Shown: in pieces, positions 57,753-64,000 of the stretch
Numbering within the stretch: position 1 is the stretch's first letter
How the letters are laid out: every line of letters begins with the position of its first letter
Source of the DNA: Fibrobacter sp. UWB16
Lineage (GTDB): Bacteria; Fibrobacterota; Fibrobacteria; Fibrobacterales; Fibrobacteraceae
Length of the DNA: 64,000 nucleotides
NCBI RefSeq assembly: GCF_900215325.1
Contig: NZ_OCMS01000003.1
Coordinates: 434,001 to 498,000, forward strand
Direction of reading: 5' to 3'
Position numbers and translations under genes: made by a program
Notes under the pieces: generated by a model
The model's input: the letters and a program-made list of their open reading frames with translations, nothing else
Told to the model about the DNA's origin: nothing
The model's database searches: none

Positions 57753-59135
57753 ATGATGTCGAGTATTTTTAATAATTTGTTGATGTTCGTTTTGGGGCTT
57801 TTGGCATTGAGCTTCCTCGTGACCATTCACGAATTGGGTCATTTTATTGTCGCCAAGTGGAATAAAGTCCGAGTGAACACGTTCTCGGTAGGCTTTGGCA
57901 AAAAGCTTTTCCGCTTCAAGAAGGGCGAGACGGAATACTGCATTTCGGCAATTCCCTTTGGCGGCTACGTCGCCATGGCTGGCGAAAATCCAGATAGCAT
58001 TGAAGATGGTAAGCTTCCATCGCAAGATGATTTTTTGGGGAAATCGGTTGGCGCTCGGGCTGCGATTGCCTTTGCGGGCCCGTTTGTGAATATCGCCTTT
58101 GCGTTTATCCTCCTTATATTCCTTTACATGGTCGGCGTCCAGGAACCGGACAACAAGAGCCTCATTGTCGGTTTTGTGGCGAAAAATTCCTCTGCCGAAA
58201 TTGCGGGCATCCAGCCGGGCGATACGATTACGTCTATCAACGGAAAAGAAACGCAAGGTTGGGATGACTTCCGTGAACAGATTGGCGTGAGTCTCGGTGC
58301 CGATGTGATGCTTGAAGTGCATCGTGGGGGCGAACCGCTTGCCATTAAGGTCGTTCCGCAAGAACTCGTGATTCCGGCTGCAGATTCGACTTCTGAACCC
58401 ATTAAAATGGGCATCGGCGATATCGGCATTTACCCGCGCAACCGCGTGATTGTCCGCCTGCCGCCCAAAGAAGGTACCGCTGCTCAAAAAGCAGGGATTG
58501 CGCAGGGCGATACAATTTTTGAAATCAACGGCGAGCACATTTCTCGCTATGAAGATGTTGTCCGCCTGATTGACGGTTCCAAAGGTGCCGAAGTCAACGT
58601 GACGCTTTTGCGTAATGGCGAAAAGGTCAATGTGAAGATGACTCCCGCTTACGATGAAGAATTCAAACGCTACATCGTAGGAATCCAGATGGGCTACGTG
58701 ATGTTCAGCGAAACGCATCTTGTGCGTCGCGGCCCGATCGAAGCGTTCGAAAAGACTTGCGCTACGAGCTGGAAAATGACCACGAGCATCTTCCGCTATT
58801 TCAAGCGCTTGTTCCAAGGACAGGTCAAGGTTGATGCATTCTCCGGCCCGGTTTCGATTGTCGCTGTGATGGGCAATGTGTGGATGAGCGGATTCCAGGA
58901 TTTCCTCATGCTCCTTGCGCTTATCAGCATTAACCTCGGCGTGATGAACTTGCTCCCGCTTGCGATTACCGATGGCGGTCTCCTGATGTTCCTCGGTATC
59001 GAAAAGTTACGTGGCAAGCCACTGAGCCTCAAGACGCAATCCGTAATCCAGAACGTCGCTGCGGCATTCTTCATCAGTTTCTTCGTGTTCATCACGATTC
59101 TTGATTTCGGGAAAATTTCGCTTTTCTTGAAATAA
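57753..59135 (+). CDS. rseP: Site-2 membrane protease RseP-like
   Basis: 460 residues with four membrane segments. The zinc motif HELGHFIVAKW lies near residue 28. Two PDZ domains follow (residues about 130-200 and 220-300: GIQPGDTITSINGKE and GIAQGDTIFEINGEH). The third metal-ligand motif reads NLLPLAITDGG where E. coli has NLLPLPVLDGG; the Asp is kept. The enzyme cuts regulators within the membrane, such as anti-sigma factors and leftover signal peptides. It completes the conserved order uppS-cdsA-dxr-rseP, here after a 5.7 kb insertion of cellulase genes. Confidence 0.95.
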   Translation: MMSSIFNNLLMFVLGLLALSFLVTIHELGHFIVAKWNKVRVNTFSVGFGKKLFRFKKGETEYCISAIPFGGYVAMAGENPDSIEDGKLPSQDDFLGKSVGARAAIAFAGPFVNIAFAFILLIFLYMVGVQEPDNKSLIVGFVAKNSSAEIAGIQPGDTITSINGKETQGWDDFREQIGVSLGADVMLEVHRGGEPLAIKVVPQELVIPAADSTSEPIKMGIGDIGIYPRNRVIVRLPPKEGTAAQKAGIAQGDTIFEINGEHISRYEDVVRLIDGSKGAEVNVTLLRNGEKVNVKMTPAYDEEFKRYIVGIQMGYVMFSETHLVRRGPIEAFEKTCATSWKMTTSIFRYFKRLFQGQVKVDAFSGPVSIVAVMGNVWMSGFQDFLMLLALISINLGVMNLLPLAITDGGLLMFLGIEKLRGKPLSLKTQSVIQNVAAAFFISFFVFITILDFGKISLFLK

Positions 59136-59163
59136 AAAATGGCGGCTTCGGCCGCCTTTCTTT
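59134..59163. terminator. Terminator between rseP and the cupin gene
   Basis: GGCGGC / GCCGCC with a TTCG tetraloop, then TTTCTTTTA; A-rich on the left, so it can act in both directions. Confidence 0.85.
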
Positions 59164-59528
59164 TATCTTGCTTGCATGTACGCGTACGCGAAATTCATCG
59201 GTGGTGTGCTGATGCAAATGTATTCGAAAATCTCGGGTCCCATATTTCTGAGTCCGTGAATTTCCTTCTCTGCAAAACGCACGACATCGCCTGCTTCAAA
59301 CGGAACTTCCTTATCGTCAGCAAGCAAGAGAACGCCACGGCCTTGGACTGCGACCCACACCTGTTCCGACGTGTAATGCTTATGACGCGGCTGTTCTGCA
59401 CCCGGCATGACCGAAACCTTCGTGACCGAAACCTTTTCTGACCTGCTGTTCTCGGGCGTGAGCAACTGTGCAGACTCCACTCCAGGATTGCACAAAACCG
59501 TTATGTCGTACTTTTTAATCAGTTCCAT
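59163..59528 (-). CDS. Cupin-fold small protein
   Basis: 121 residues, a single cupin barrel. Motif 1 is PGAEQPRHKHYTSEQVWVAVQGRG (H-x-H and Glu/Gln metal ligands) near residue 45, and motif 2 is VPFEAGDVVRFAEKEIHGLRNMG near residue 75. Such proteins bind a metal and act as isomerases, dioxygenases or sugar-binding sensors; the exact role cannot be read here. Convergent with rseP. Confidence 0.82.
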   Translation of the reverse strand: MELIKKYDITVLCNPGVESAQLLTPENSRSEKVSVTKVSVMPGAEQPRHKHYTSEQVWVAVQGRGVLLLADDKEVPFEAGDVVRFAEKEIHGLRNMGPEIFEYICISTPPMNFAYAYMQAR

Positions 59529-59602
59529 TTCGTGTACAAAGATAGCTCTTTATTGTGCACTCATGGCTCAATGATGTGCTATTCTTGTGTATTTTGCAGG
59601 TT

Positions 59603-59848
59603 TTAGGCTTCCATCCCGAGAACGGCACGGGCGAGCTGGTCTGCGCAAGAGGTTGGCTTTCCGCCGCAGGTGTTGCCGAGCAACTTGGCTGCAATGTCTT
59701 CGGCCTTCATACCTTCACAAAGTTTTGCAATCGCCTTGAGGTTTCCGTTGCATCCACCCGTAAAGCGAATGTTGCGGATTGTTTCTCCGTCACGCGTGAA
59801 CTGAATTGTCGTTGCGCATGTACCTTTTGTCTTAAATGTTTCTTCCAT
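59603..59848 (-). CDS. TSCPD-domain (TIGR03905) small protein
   Basis: 81 residues from ATG 59848; an in-frame ATG at 59878 would add ten residues but overlaps an intergenic repeat. The family pattern is complete: FKTKGTCATTIQF, IRFTGGCNGNLKAIAKLCEGM and TSCADQLARAVLG, with conserved cysteines. The TSCPD domain is also found at the C terminus of vitamin-B12-dependent ribonucleotide reductases; the stand-alone protein has no known function. Likely cytoplasmic and possibly metal- or redox-active through its cysteines. Confidence 0.85.
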   Translation of the reverse strand: MEETFKTKGTCATTIQFTRDGETIRNIRFTGGCNGNLKAIAKLCEGMKAEDIAAKLLGNTCGGKPTSCADQLARAVLGMEA

Positions 59849-59872
59849 AGAAAACTCGTTGTTGTAATTGTC

Positions 59873-59941
59873 TGTCATACCCGTCGCTAAGCGGGGGCAT
59901 CTCCTTTACATTGTCATTCCGGCCTCCGAGCCGGAATCTCC
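59873..59941. repeat. Two palindromic GTCAT repeats
   Basis: GTCATACCCGTCGCTAAGCGGGGGCATCTCC and GTCATTCCGGCCTCCGAGCCGGAATCTCC in tandem. The second is a clean TTCCGGC/GCCGGAA hairpin. The remainder of the gap to 60060 is A/T-rich promoter-like sequence. Confidence 0.65.
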
Positions 59942-60060
59942 TTGAAAGGATTTGTTTTTACACTAAATATAGAATGTCTTGTCAATGAGTGTGGCACCGT
60001 AGCGATCGCTAGTTATTTTTTATAGATTATAGCAACAAACTATATGGCAATGGTTTAGGT

Positions 60061-60594
60061 ATGAATATTCTTGTTCTTTCTGGGAGCCCGCGCAAGGGCG
60101 GCAATACAGATTTGCTGGTGGAATCGTTTGTGAAGGGTGCTTCGCAAAAGCATCAAGTTGAAGTTGTTTCCGTTCACGATTACAAAGTCAAACCTTGCAT
60201 TGGTTGCAATTCGTGCTTTGCCCGCGAAGACCTCAAGTGCTGCCAGAAAGATGATATGCAAATTGTCTATGACAAAATGGCCAAGGCCGAAATGCTCGTG
60301 ATTGCATCGCCGGTTTATTTCTACGGCTTGAGCGCACAGCTGAAAGCGGTCATCGACCGTTTCCACAATCCAATTCGCGATACTTTTCACATCCACAAGA
60401 TGGCCTTGCTCTTGGTCGGCGCGGCATCGCTCCCGGAACTGTTCGACGGCATTCTTGTACAGTACAAACTTTGCCTCAACTTCTTCAAGCTGCAGGATAT
60501 GGGCCAGGTGCTTGTGCGCGGTGCAAAGGACAAGGGCGATGTCAAGAACGGCGATTCGCTTCAAAAAGCTTTTGAGTTAGGACAAAGTCTTTAA
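60061..60594 (+). CDS. Flavodoxin-like NAD(P)H-dependent FMN reductase
   Basis: 177 residues. The FMN-binding loop GSPRKGGNTDLLVESF is at the N terminus, followed by KPCIGCNSCFAREDLKC, a Cys-rich stretch typical of iron-sulfur-flavoprotein-like members, and VIASPVYFYGLSAQLKAVIDRF. It would reduce quinones, nitro compounds or act in electron transfer. The cysteine run could bind an iron-sulfur cluster, though only three or four of the needed residues are close together. Confidence 0.85.
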   Translation: MNILVLSGSPRKGGNTDLLVESFVKGASQKHQVEVVSVHDYKVKPCIGCNSCFAREDLKCCQKDDMQIVYDKMAKAEMLVIASPVYFYGLSAQLKAVIDRFHNPIRDTFHIHKMALLLVGAASLPELFDGILVQYKLCLNFFKLQDMGQVLVRGAKDKGDVKNGDSLQKAFELGQSL

Positions 60595-60596
60595 AT

Positions 60597-60621
60597 GTCA
60601 CCCCGGATTTATTCCGGGGTC
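60597..60621. repeat. Palindromic repeat GTCACCCCGGATTTATTCCGGGGT
   Basis: Clean CCCCGGA/TCCGGGG hairpin directly after the flavoprotein stop; it may also serve as its terminator. Confidence 0.6.
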
Positions 60622-60656
60622 GCCTTATGCGTTATATTTACTATAAGGAGGGAAAA

Positions 60657-61136
60657 ATGAAACGCTTTCGTGATTTTATCGGTTACTTGTTGGGTGGGTT
60701 TCTCTTTGTGATGCTCATCCCGACAATCATGTGGCTTGCGTCTGAAATGCCCGCGCTTTGGCCCGTTGATACTTGGCGCTGCATTGTGGCGCCTATCGTG
60801 ATGCTTGTGGGCCTTGTGCTGAGTATTTGGACTATCGTCTACATGCGCAGTCGTGGTAAAGGAAATCCGATGGATGCTTTCGGCCACGAAGTGGCCCCGC
60901 GTACGCAGCATCTGATGATTGAAGGTCCGTACAAGATTAACCGCAATCCGATGCTGACAGGAACTCTCGTTTATCTCGTGGGTGCAGCTGTGTGGCTGTG
61001 GACTTGGCAATCTTGCGTCGTGTTCGTCGTCTTCTTTGCGATTATGATGGTGCAGGTGCTAAGCGAAGAAAAACGCCTGCGTCGTGACTTCGGCGAAGAA
61101 TACGAAGAGTATTGCAAACACTCGAGAAGATTTTAG
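60657..61136 (+). CDS. Isoprenylcysteine-methyltransferase-like membrane protein
   Basis: 159 residues with four membrane segments. The C-terminal half fits the ICMT/PEMT family of membrane methyltransferases: IEGPYKINRNPMLTGTLVYLVGAAVWL, then EEKRLRRDFGEEYEEYCK, the usual cofactor-binding end. It would methylate a lipid or small molecule with S-adenosylmethionine. GGAGGG lies six bases before ATG 60657. A weak promoter-like TATATTTA is 20 bases upstream. Confidence 0.82.
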   Translation: MKRFRDFIGYLLGGFLFVMLIPTIMWLASEMPALWPVDTWRCIVAPIVMLVGLVLSIWTIVYMRSRGKGNPMDAFGHEVAPRTQHLMIEGPYKINRNPMLTGTLVYLVGAAVWLWTWQSCVVFVVFFAIMMVQVLSEEKRLRRDFGEEYEEYCKHSRRF

Positions 61137-61139
61137 AGA

Positions 61140-61544
61140 TTACGTCCACAAGCTTGTGATGAACATTGGGCTTGCGTCAGTTGCCTTCTTGAATCCGCAG
61201 TATTCGTAAAAGTCTATTTCCTTGTCGTATGCCACGACGACAATACGCAAGTAATCCTTGTACACGTCTTTGACCTTTTCGACAAGAGCCTTGCCGATGC
61301 CTTTTCCTTGGTATTCCGGGCGTACAAGCAAATAATGAACATACGCATTCATGATGCCGTCGTCCATTGCGCAAATCATACCGACAAGCTTGTCGCCGTC
61401 CCATGCTGAAATGACTGTCTTGAAATTCTTCATGGCGATAACAAGTTTGTCAGGGAAATGCCCCGAAGACCATTCCACCGAAAGAAACAAATCTTTTAAA
61501 TCTTGCTCCGAAAAATCATGAATTGTTTTATATGAGATAGCCAT
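61140..61544 (-). CDS. GNAT-family acetyltransferase
   Basis: 134 residues from ATG 61544 (MAISYKTIHDF); a longer frame continues upstream but only into the divergent gene. Motif A is VHYLLVRPEYQGKGIGKALVEKV near residue 77, then IVVVAYDKEIDFYEYCGFKK. Substrate unknown. Its end is three bases from the convergent methyltransferase gene. It is divergent from another GNAT gene at 61605, with a TGACAG..CTGTCA palindrome between. Confidence 0.82.
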   Translation of the reverse strand: MAISYKTIHDFSEQDLKDLFLSVEWSSGHFPDKLVIAMKNFKTVISAWDGDKLVGMICAMDDGIMNAYVHYLLVRPEYQGKGIGKALVEKVKDVYKDYLRIVVVAYDKEIDFYEYCGFKKATDASPMFITSLWT

Positions 61545-61567
61545 AATTGCATTTAAATATAACATGT

Positions 61568-61581
61568 TGACAGTGCTGTCA
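61568..61581. promoter_or_regulatory. TGACAG / CTGTCA palindrome between divergent GNAT genes
   Basis: Six-base arms around TG, 24 bases from each start codon; TTGACA overlaps it and could be a -35 box. Candidate shared operator. Confidence 0.35.
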
Positions 61582-61604
61582 CGAAATTTTATCTTGAAAA
61601 CTAA

Positions 61605-62054
61605 ATGAAAATTGAAATCGCGACAACCAATGATATTCCCGAACTCATGGAACTGCATGATAGGGCGTTCTTTGCTATTGCTGCAGAAGTAGATTGGCTC
61701 GATGCTCCCGGTTTGAAGGAATCTCTGGAGCAAGCCTGCGAAGACTTTCCGAAATACATGACGCTAAAGATGCTCTCTGACGATGGTAAAATTGTTGGCT
61801 CGGTTCGCGGTCGCGTCGAGGATGGTTCGCTTTACATTGGCCGCCTGATGGTGCTGCCGGAATGCCAGGGCAGGGGATACGGAAAAATCCTGTTCCGCGA
61901 AATCCAAAAACGGCTGCCTCACAATCGCGTGTGGCTGTTCACCTGTGGCGAGGTCCAGCGCACGGTTTCGTTCTACGAGCGTGAAGGTTTTCGCACATTC
62001 AACACTGAACGTTTCGAAAATGGTCACACGTGGATTTCGATGGAAAAATTGTAG
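61605..62054 (+). CDS. GNAT-family acetyltransferase
   Basis: 149 residues. Motif A is YIGRLMVLPECQGRGYGKILFREIQKRL near residue 77, and TVSFYEREGFRTFN closes the fold. Close relatives acetylate amines or antibiotics; no specific role is visible. The next gene starts nine bases downstream and may be co-transcribed. No recognisable SD before the ATG, which is preceded by GAAAACTAA. Confidence 0.85.
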   Translation: MKIEIATTNDIPELMELHDRAFFAIAAEVDWLDAPGLKESLEQACEDFPKYMTLKMLSDDGKIVGSVRGRVEDGSLYIGRLMVLPECQGRGYGKILFREIQKRLPHNRVWLFTCGEVQRTVSFYEREGFRTFNTERFENGHTWISMEKL

Positions 62055-62063
62055 GGCCATAGA

Positions 62064-63539
62064 ATGAAACGACTGCTATTTTTGATTGCTTTGTTTGCTA
62101 GCGTGGCGATGGCTACCGTGGAGCCTGAGCGAGCCCATTTTGAAGGCGGAACGGATCATATTATTCATGAAAATGGTCTTTGCCGTATAAACTCTTTTCC
62201 GCTCAATGATTACATTAAAAGCAATTATGAGGCATGGCCGTTTCGCCCAATAGATGAATACCCTGCATGCTCAATCCGACCGATGTACAGTTATCTTGCG
62301 CCTAAAGAAGGCGGCGGATATCAGGCTTTTTGGAGTATTCGTGATTCGATGTTCTATTTGGATAGCGTGACTATCAGTGCGTGGACGCGTTCATTTGATT
62401 ATGAATCGTCTGGGTCACCCAAAATAGTTTCTGTTCGCGTTCCTCTGCAAGAAATTATCTTGAATAAAACTGCTGAAAAAAGGAATGAGCCTTTGGTTGC
62501 CGATTTTGTAAATGGATTTCTTAATTTTTCATGCATTCAGGGATATTATGGAATTCAAGTAGAAAAAGGTAAAGTTTTGTCTTTGCAAAAGAAGGAATAT
62601 GAACGGGAATTGGACGAAGCGCAGTTTCCTTTACCTAGAGGGATGATTTCTAAACATGTGAAGTCTCTGAAAACTATGCCCGAGAAAATTAAGGAGACAA
62701 AGTCGCTGAAACTTTATCAGAAAAACCAGACTCCGTTTGCATCGTATTATCATGTGTTAGATAGTCTTCAGCAGGCTTTAGATGACAATGGAAAAATGCA
62801 GTATATTCAAGAAGCCCGTCTTGATTCACGTTTTAAACGATTTGAAGATTTTTTCACAATCAATGCGGTGAACACTTATTATTATGGATTGAATCAATGT
62901 TATAGTTTTTATGTAGCCTTGAAAGGAAAAACTCCGTTTAGGGAATTGATTCTCCGCCTGTATAAGAGTGATATGGCGGAATCGTTTGATGCTGATCCTG
63001 TTGAAAATGTTAAGCTGTTTCTGAAAACGCTTATAGCGGTCCGTAAAAATCCGTCATTTGAAAAATGGCTTGAGTATAAGAAACTTTTGAGAAATGATGG
63101 AGGGATGAGCCTTTTTTATGAACAAGATTTTATTGTTGTGAACGAAAAAATTTCCAAAGATAGTGCTTGGAAAAAACTTAATATGTCGGGAAATTATGTG
63201 GCGACACTGCAATTTGGCGAAGGAATCGTGCCGTTGTATGTATTTATGTTGAGTGATAATGGCGATGTTCTTGTATCGGTTGCGGATGTTCAGAAAGGGG
63301 AAGATTTTTTCAATATTGCTATTGATCGTTTTTCTCCTTGGAATCACCGAGGATTTGCATCTCATATGAAACGATGTGAAGAAAATTTTTCGGAATCAGA
63401 TCCACTTAATCTTTGCGATTACGTAATCATCCGCCATGACGGTAAAATAGAATACGGTCCCAAGAGCGTTCCGTTAAATTATTGGCCGCCTTCTTTGCTA
63501 CCACGAAAGACAAGTCCATTACGGCCTAAAAAACAGTAA
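62064..63539 (+). CDS. Uncharacterised secreted protein
   Basis: 491 residues; signal peptide MKRLLFLIALFASVAMA. I do not recognise the family. The remainder is hydrophilic with a beta-rich N-terminal part (residues 40-190, WSIRDSMFYLDSVTISAW) and a helical middle (residues 215-330). It lacks a Ser linker and an obvious sorting tail; the C terminus is basic and proline-rich (WPPSLLPRKTSPLRPKKQ). Periplasmic or secreted, function unknown. Codon use and A/T content are less biased than in the housekeeping genes. Confidence 0.75.
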   Translation: MKRLLFLIALFASVAMATVEPERAHFEGGTDHIIHENGLCRINSFPLNDYIKSNYEAWPFRPIDEYPACSIRPMYSYLAPKEGGGYQAFWSIRDSMFYLDSVTISAWTRSFDYESSGSPKIVSVRVPLQEIILNKTAEKRNEPLVADFVNGFLNFSCIQGYYGIQVEKGKVLSLQKKEYERELDEAQFPLPRGMISKHVKSLKTMPEKIKETKSLKLYQKNQTPFASYYHVLDSLQQALDDNGKMQYIQEARLDSRFKRFEDFFTINAVNTYYYGLNQCYSFYVALKGKTPFRELILRLYKSDMAESFDADPVENVKLFLKTLIAVRKNPSFEKWLEYKKLLRNDGGMSLFYEQDFIVVNEKISKDSAWKKLNMSGNYVATLQFGEGIVPLYVFMLSDNGDVLVSVADVQKGEDFFNIAIDRFSPWNHRGFASHMKRCEENFSESDPLNLCDYVIIRHDGKIEYGPKSVPLNYWPPSLLPRKTSPLRPKKQ

Positions 63540-63582
63540 TCCGTAAGGTGGGTTGTGATGAGCAAATCTGTATGAGTCTAGA

Positions 63583-64000
63583 ATGATGAACAATATCTAT
63601 TTCTATTCGCTATATGTTTTTGGCTTGGTTCTGTTTGTCGTCGGCTTGTTTCTGCCACCGACACCATCCGCTTGTTTTGTTGTTCCCGCCATTTGTATCG
63701 TCTCGATTTTGACGTATGTTCTTTTTTTAGTGAAAGTTGCATCAAAACTGCAAAAGTTTAAATTTACCTTGTCTGTGTTTGGGCTTGTTGCCTTTTATCA
63801 TTTGGCGTGGCTGCTTGTTGGTTTATTGGAAACGCAACTTCATTGGTCAAACGGCCCGGAGAGCATTTTGTTCTTTTACTACATGTCGATTAGCCCTTTT
63901 AGAATCCTTCCGCAAATTTCCACGCACGAAGGCGTGAACATGATTCTTTATTCAATTGCGATTCCTGTGTCTATTGCTCTTTGTGTAGATGGGGTTGTTT
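63583..64000 (+). CDS. Membrane protein of unknown function, 5' part
   Basis: Open frame from ATG 63583 (MMNNIYFYSLYVFGLVLFVVG) to the right edge, 139 codons so far. It has at least three or four hydrophobic helices: YVFGLVLFVVGLFLP, CFVVPAICIVSILTYVLFL, TLSVFGLVAFYHLAWLLVGLL and MILYSIAIPVSIALCV. The gene continues beyond the window. I do not recognise the family. The start has no clear SD; the preceding 43 bases hold no feature. Confidence 0.6.
   Translation, partial: MMNNIYFYSLYVFGLVLFVVGLFLPPTPSACFVVPAICIVSILTYVLFLVKVASKLQKFKFTLSVFGLVAFYHLAWLLVGLLETQLHWSNGPESILFFYYMSISPFRILPQISTHEGVNMILYSIAIPVSIALCVDGVV

Noticed and set aside
3380-60621. CRISPR array
   Set aside because: The repeats are scattered singly over the window, differ in their cores and lack regular spacers; no cas genes are present.
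1-64000. tRNA or rRNA genes
   Set aside because: I looked in the intergenic gaps for tRNA-like folds and rRNA conserved stretches and saw none I could support.

Overview
The window reads as a chromosomal segment of a Fibrobacter species (Fibrobacterota, close to F. succinogenes). The evidence is five lipoproteins with the FISUMP domain ('Fibrobacter succinogenes major paralogous domain'), a TIGR02147-type paralogue, cellulases of families GH8 and GH9, poly-serine linkers in secreted proteins, and C-terminal tails like those of type IX secretion cargo. No rRNA, tRNA, CRISPR array, insertion sequence or intact prophage was seen.

Layout. 0-7.8 kb: the end of an acyltransferase, then a phosphorelay block (soluble hybrid histidine kinase, free HPt protein, HD-GYP response regulator, and a second hybrid kinase with periplasmic solute-binding domains). 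8-13.2 kb: secreted GH8 glucanase, polysaccharide deacetylase and a sugar transporter. 13.5-19.2 kb: type-2 isoleucyl-tRNA synthetase, a zinc-ribbon-like protein of unknown function, an AlkD-like DNA repair protein and an alpha/beta hydrolase. 19.4-59.1 kb: the widely conserved block rpsB-tsf-pyrH-frr-uppS-cdsA-dxr-rseP, in the usual order and all on the + strand, but stretched over about 40 kb by accessory islands. 59.2-64 kb: small enzymes, two GNAT genes and two uncharacterised proteins.

The islands are as follows. Between tsf and pyrH (about 16 kb): a Ser-rich lipoprotein pair, a DUF4230 protein, a kinase/acetyltransferase pair, an acyl-CoA dehydrogenase-EtfAB operon, a candidate toxin-antitoxin pair, a HAD lipoprotein, an M6 protease and three FISUMP lipoproteins. 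Between pyrH and frr: a racemase remnant behind a truncated MerR gene, a TetR-RibD_C-GNAT operon with two clear operators, and a TIGR02147 gene followed by two larger FISUMP lipoproteins. Between cdsA and dxr: two Ser-rich lipoproteins. Between dxr and rseP: a secreted esterase and two tandem GH9 endoglucanases.

Putting it together: the secreted enzymes (GH8, deacetylase, esterase, GH9 pair, M6 protease) suit a cell-surface plant-fibre degrader, and the ten lipoproteins all carry an acidic residue at +2 or +3 after the lipidated cysteine, suggesting a common sorting signal. The items most worth a second look are the stretched core cluster, the FISUMP/TIGR02147 arrays, the toxin-antitoxin candidate, the MerR-racemase deletion scar, a perfect 16-bp inverted repeat between divergent genes near 17.6 kb, and a hairpin that covers the dxr ribosome-binding site. 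Many intergenic gaps carry short palindromic repeats of the GTCATCCTGAG...GAAGGATCCAG kind.
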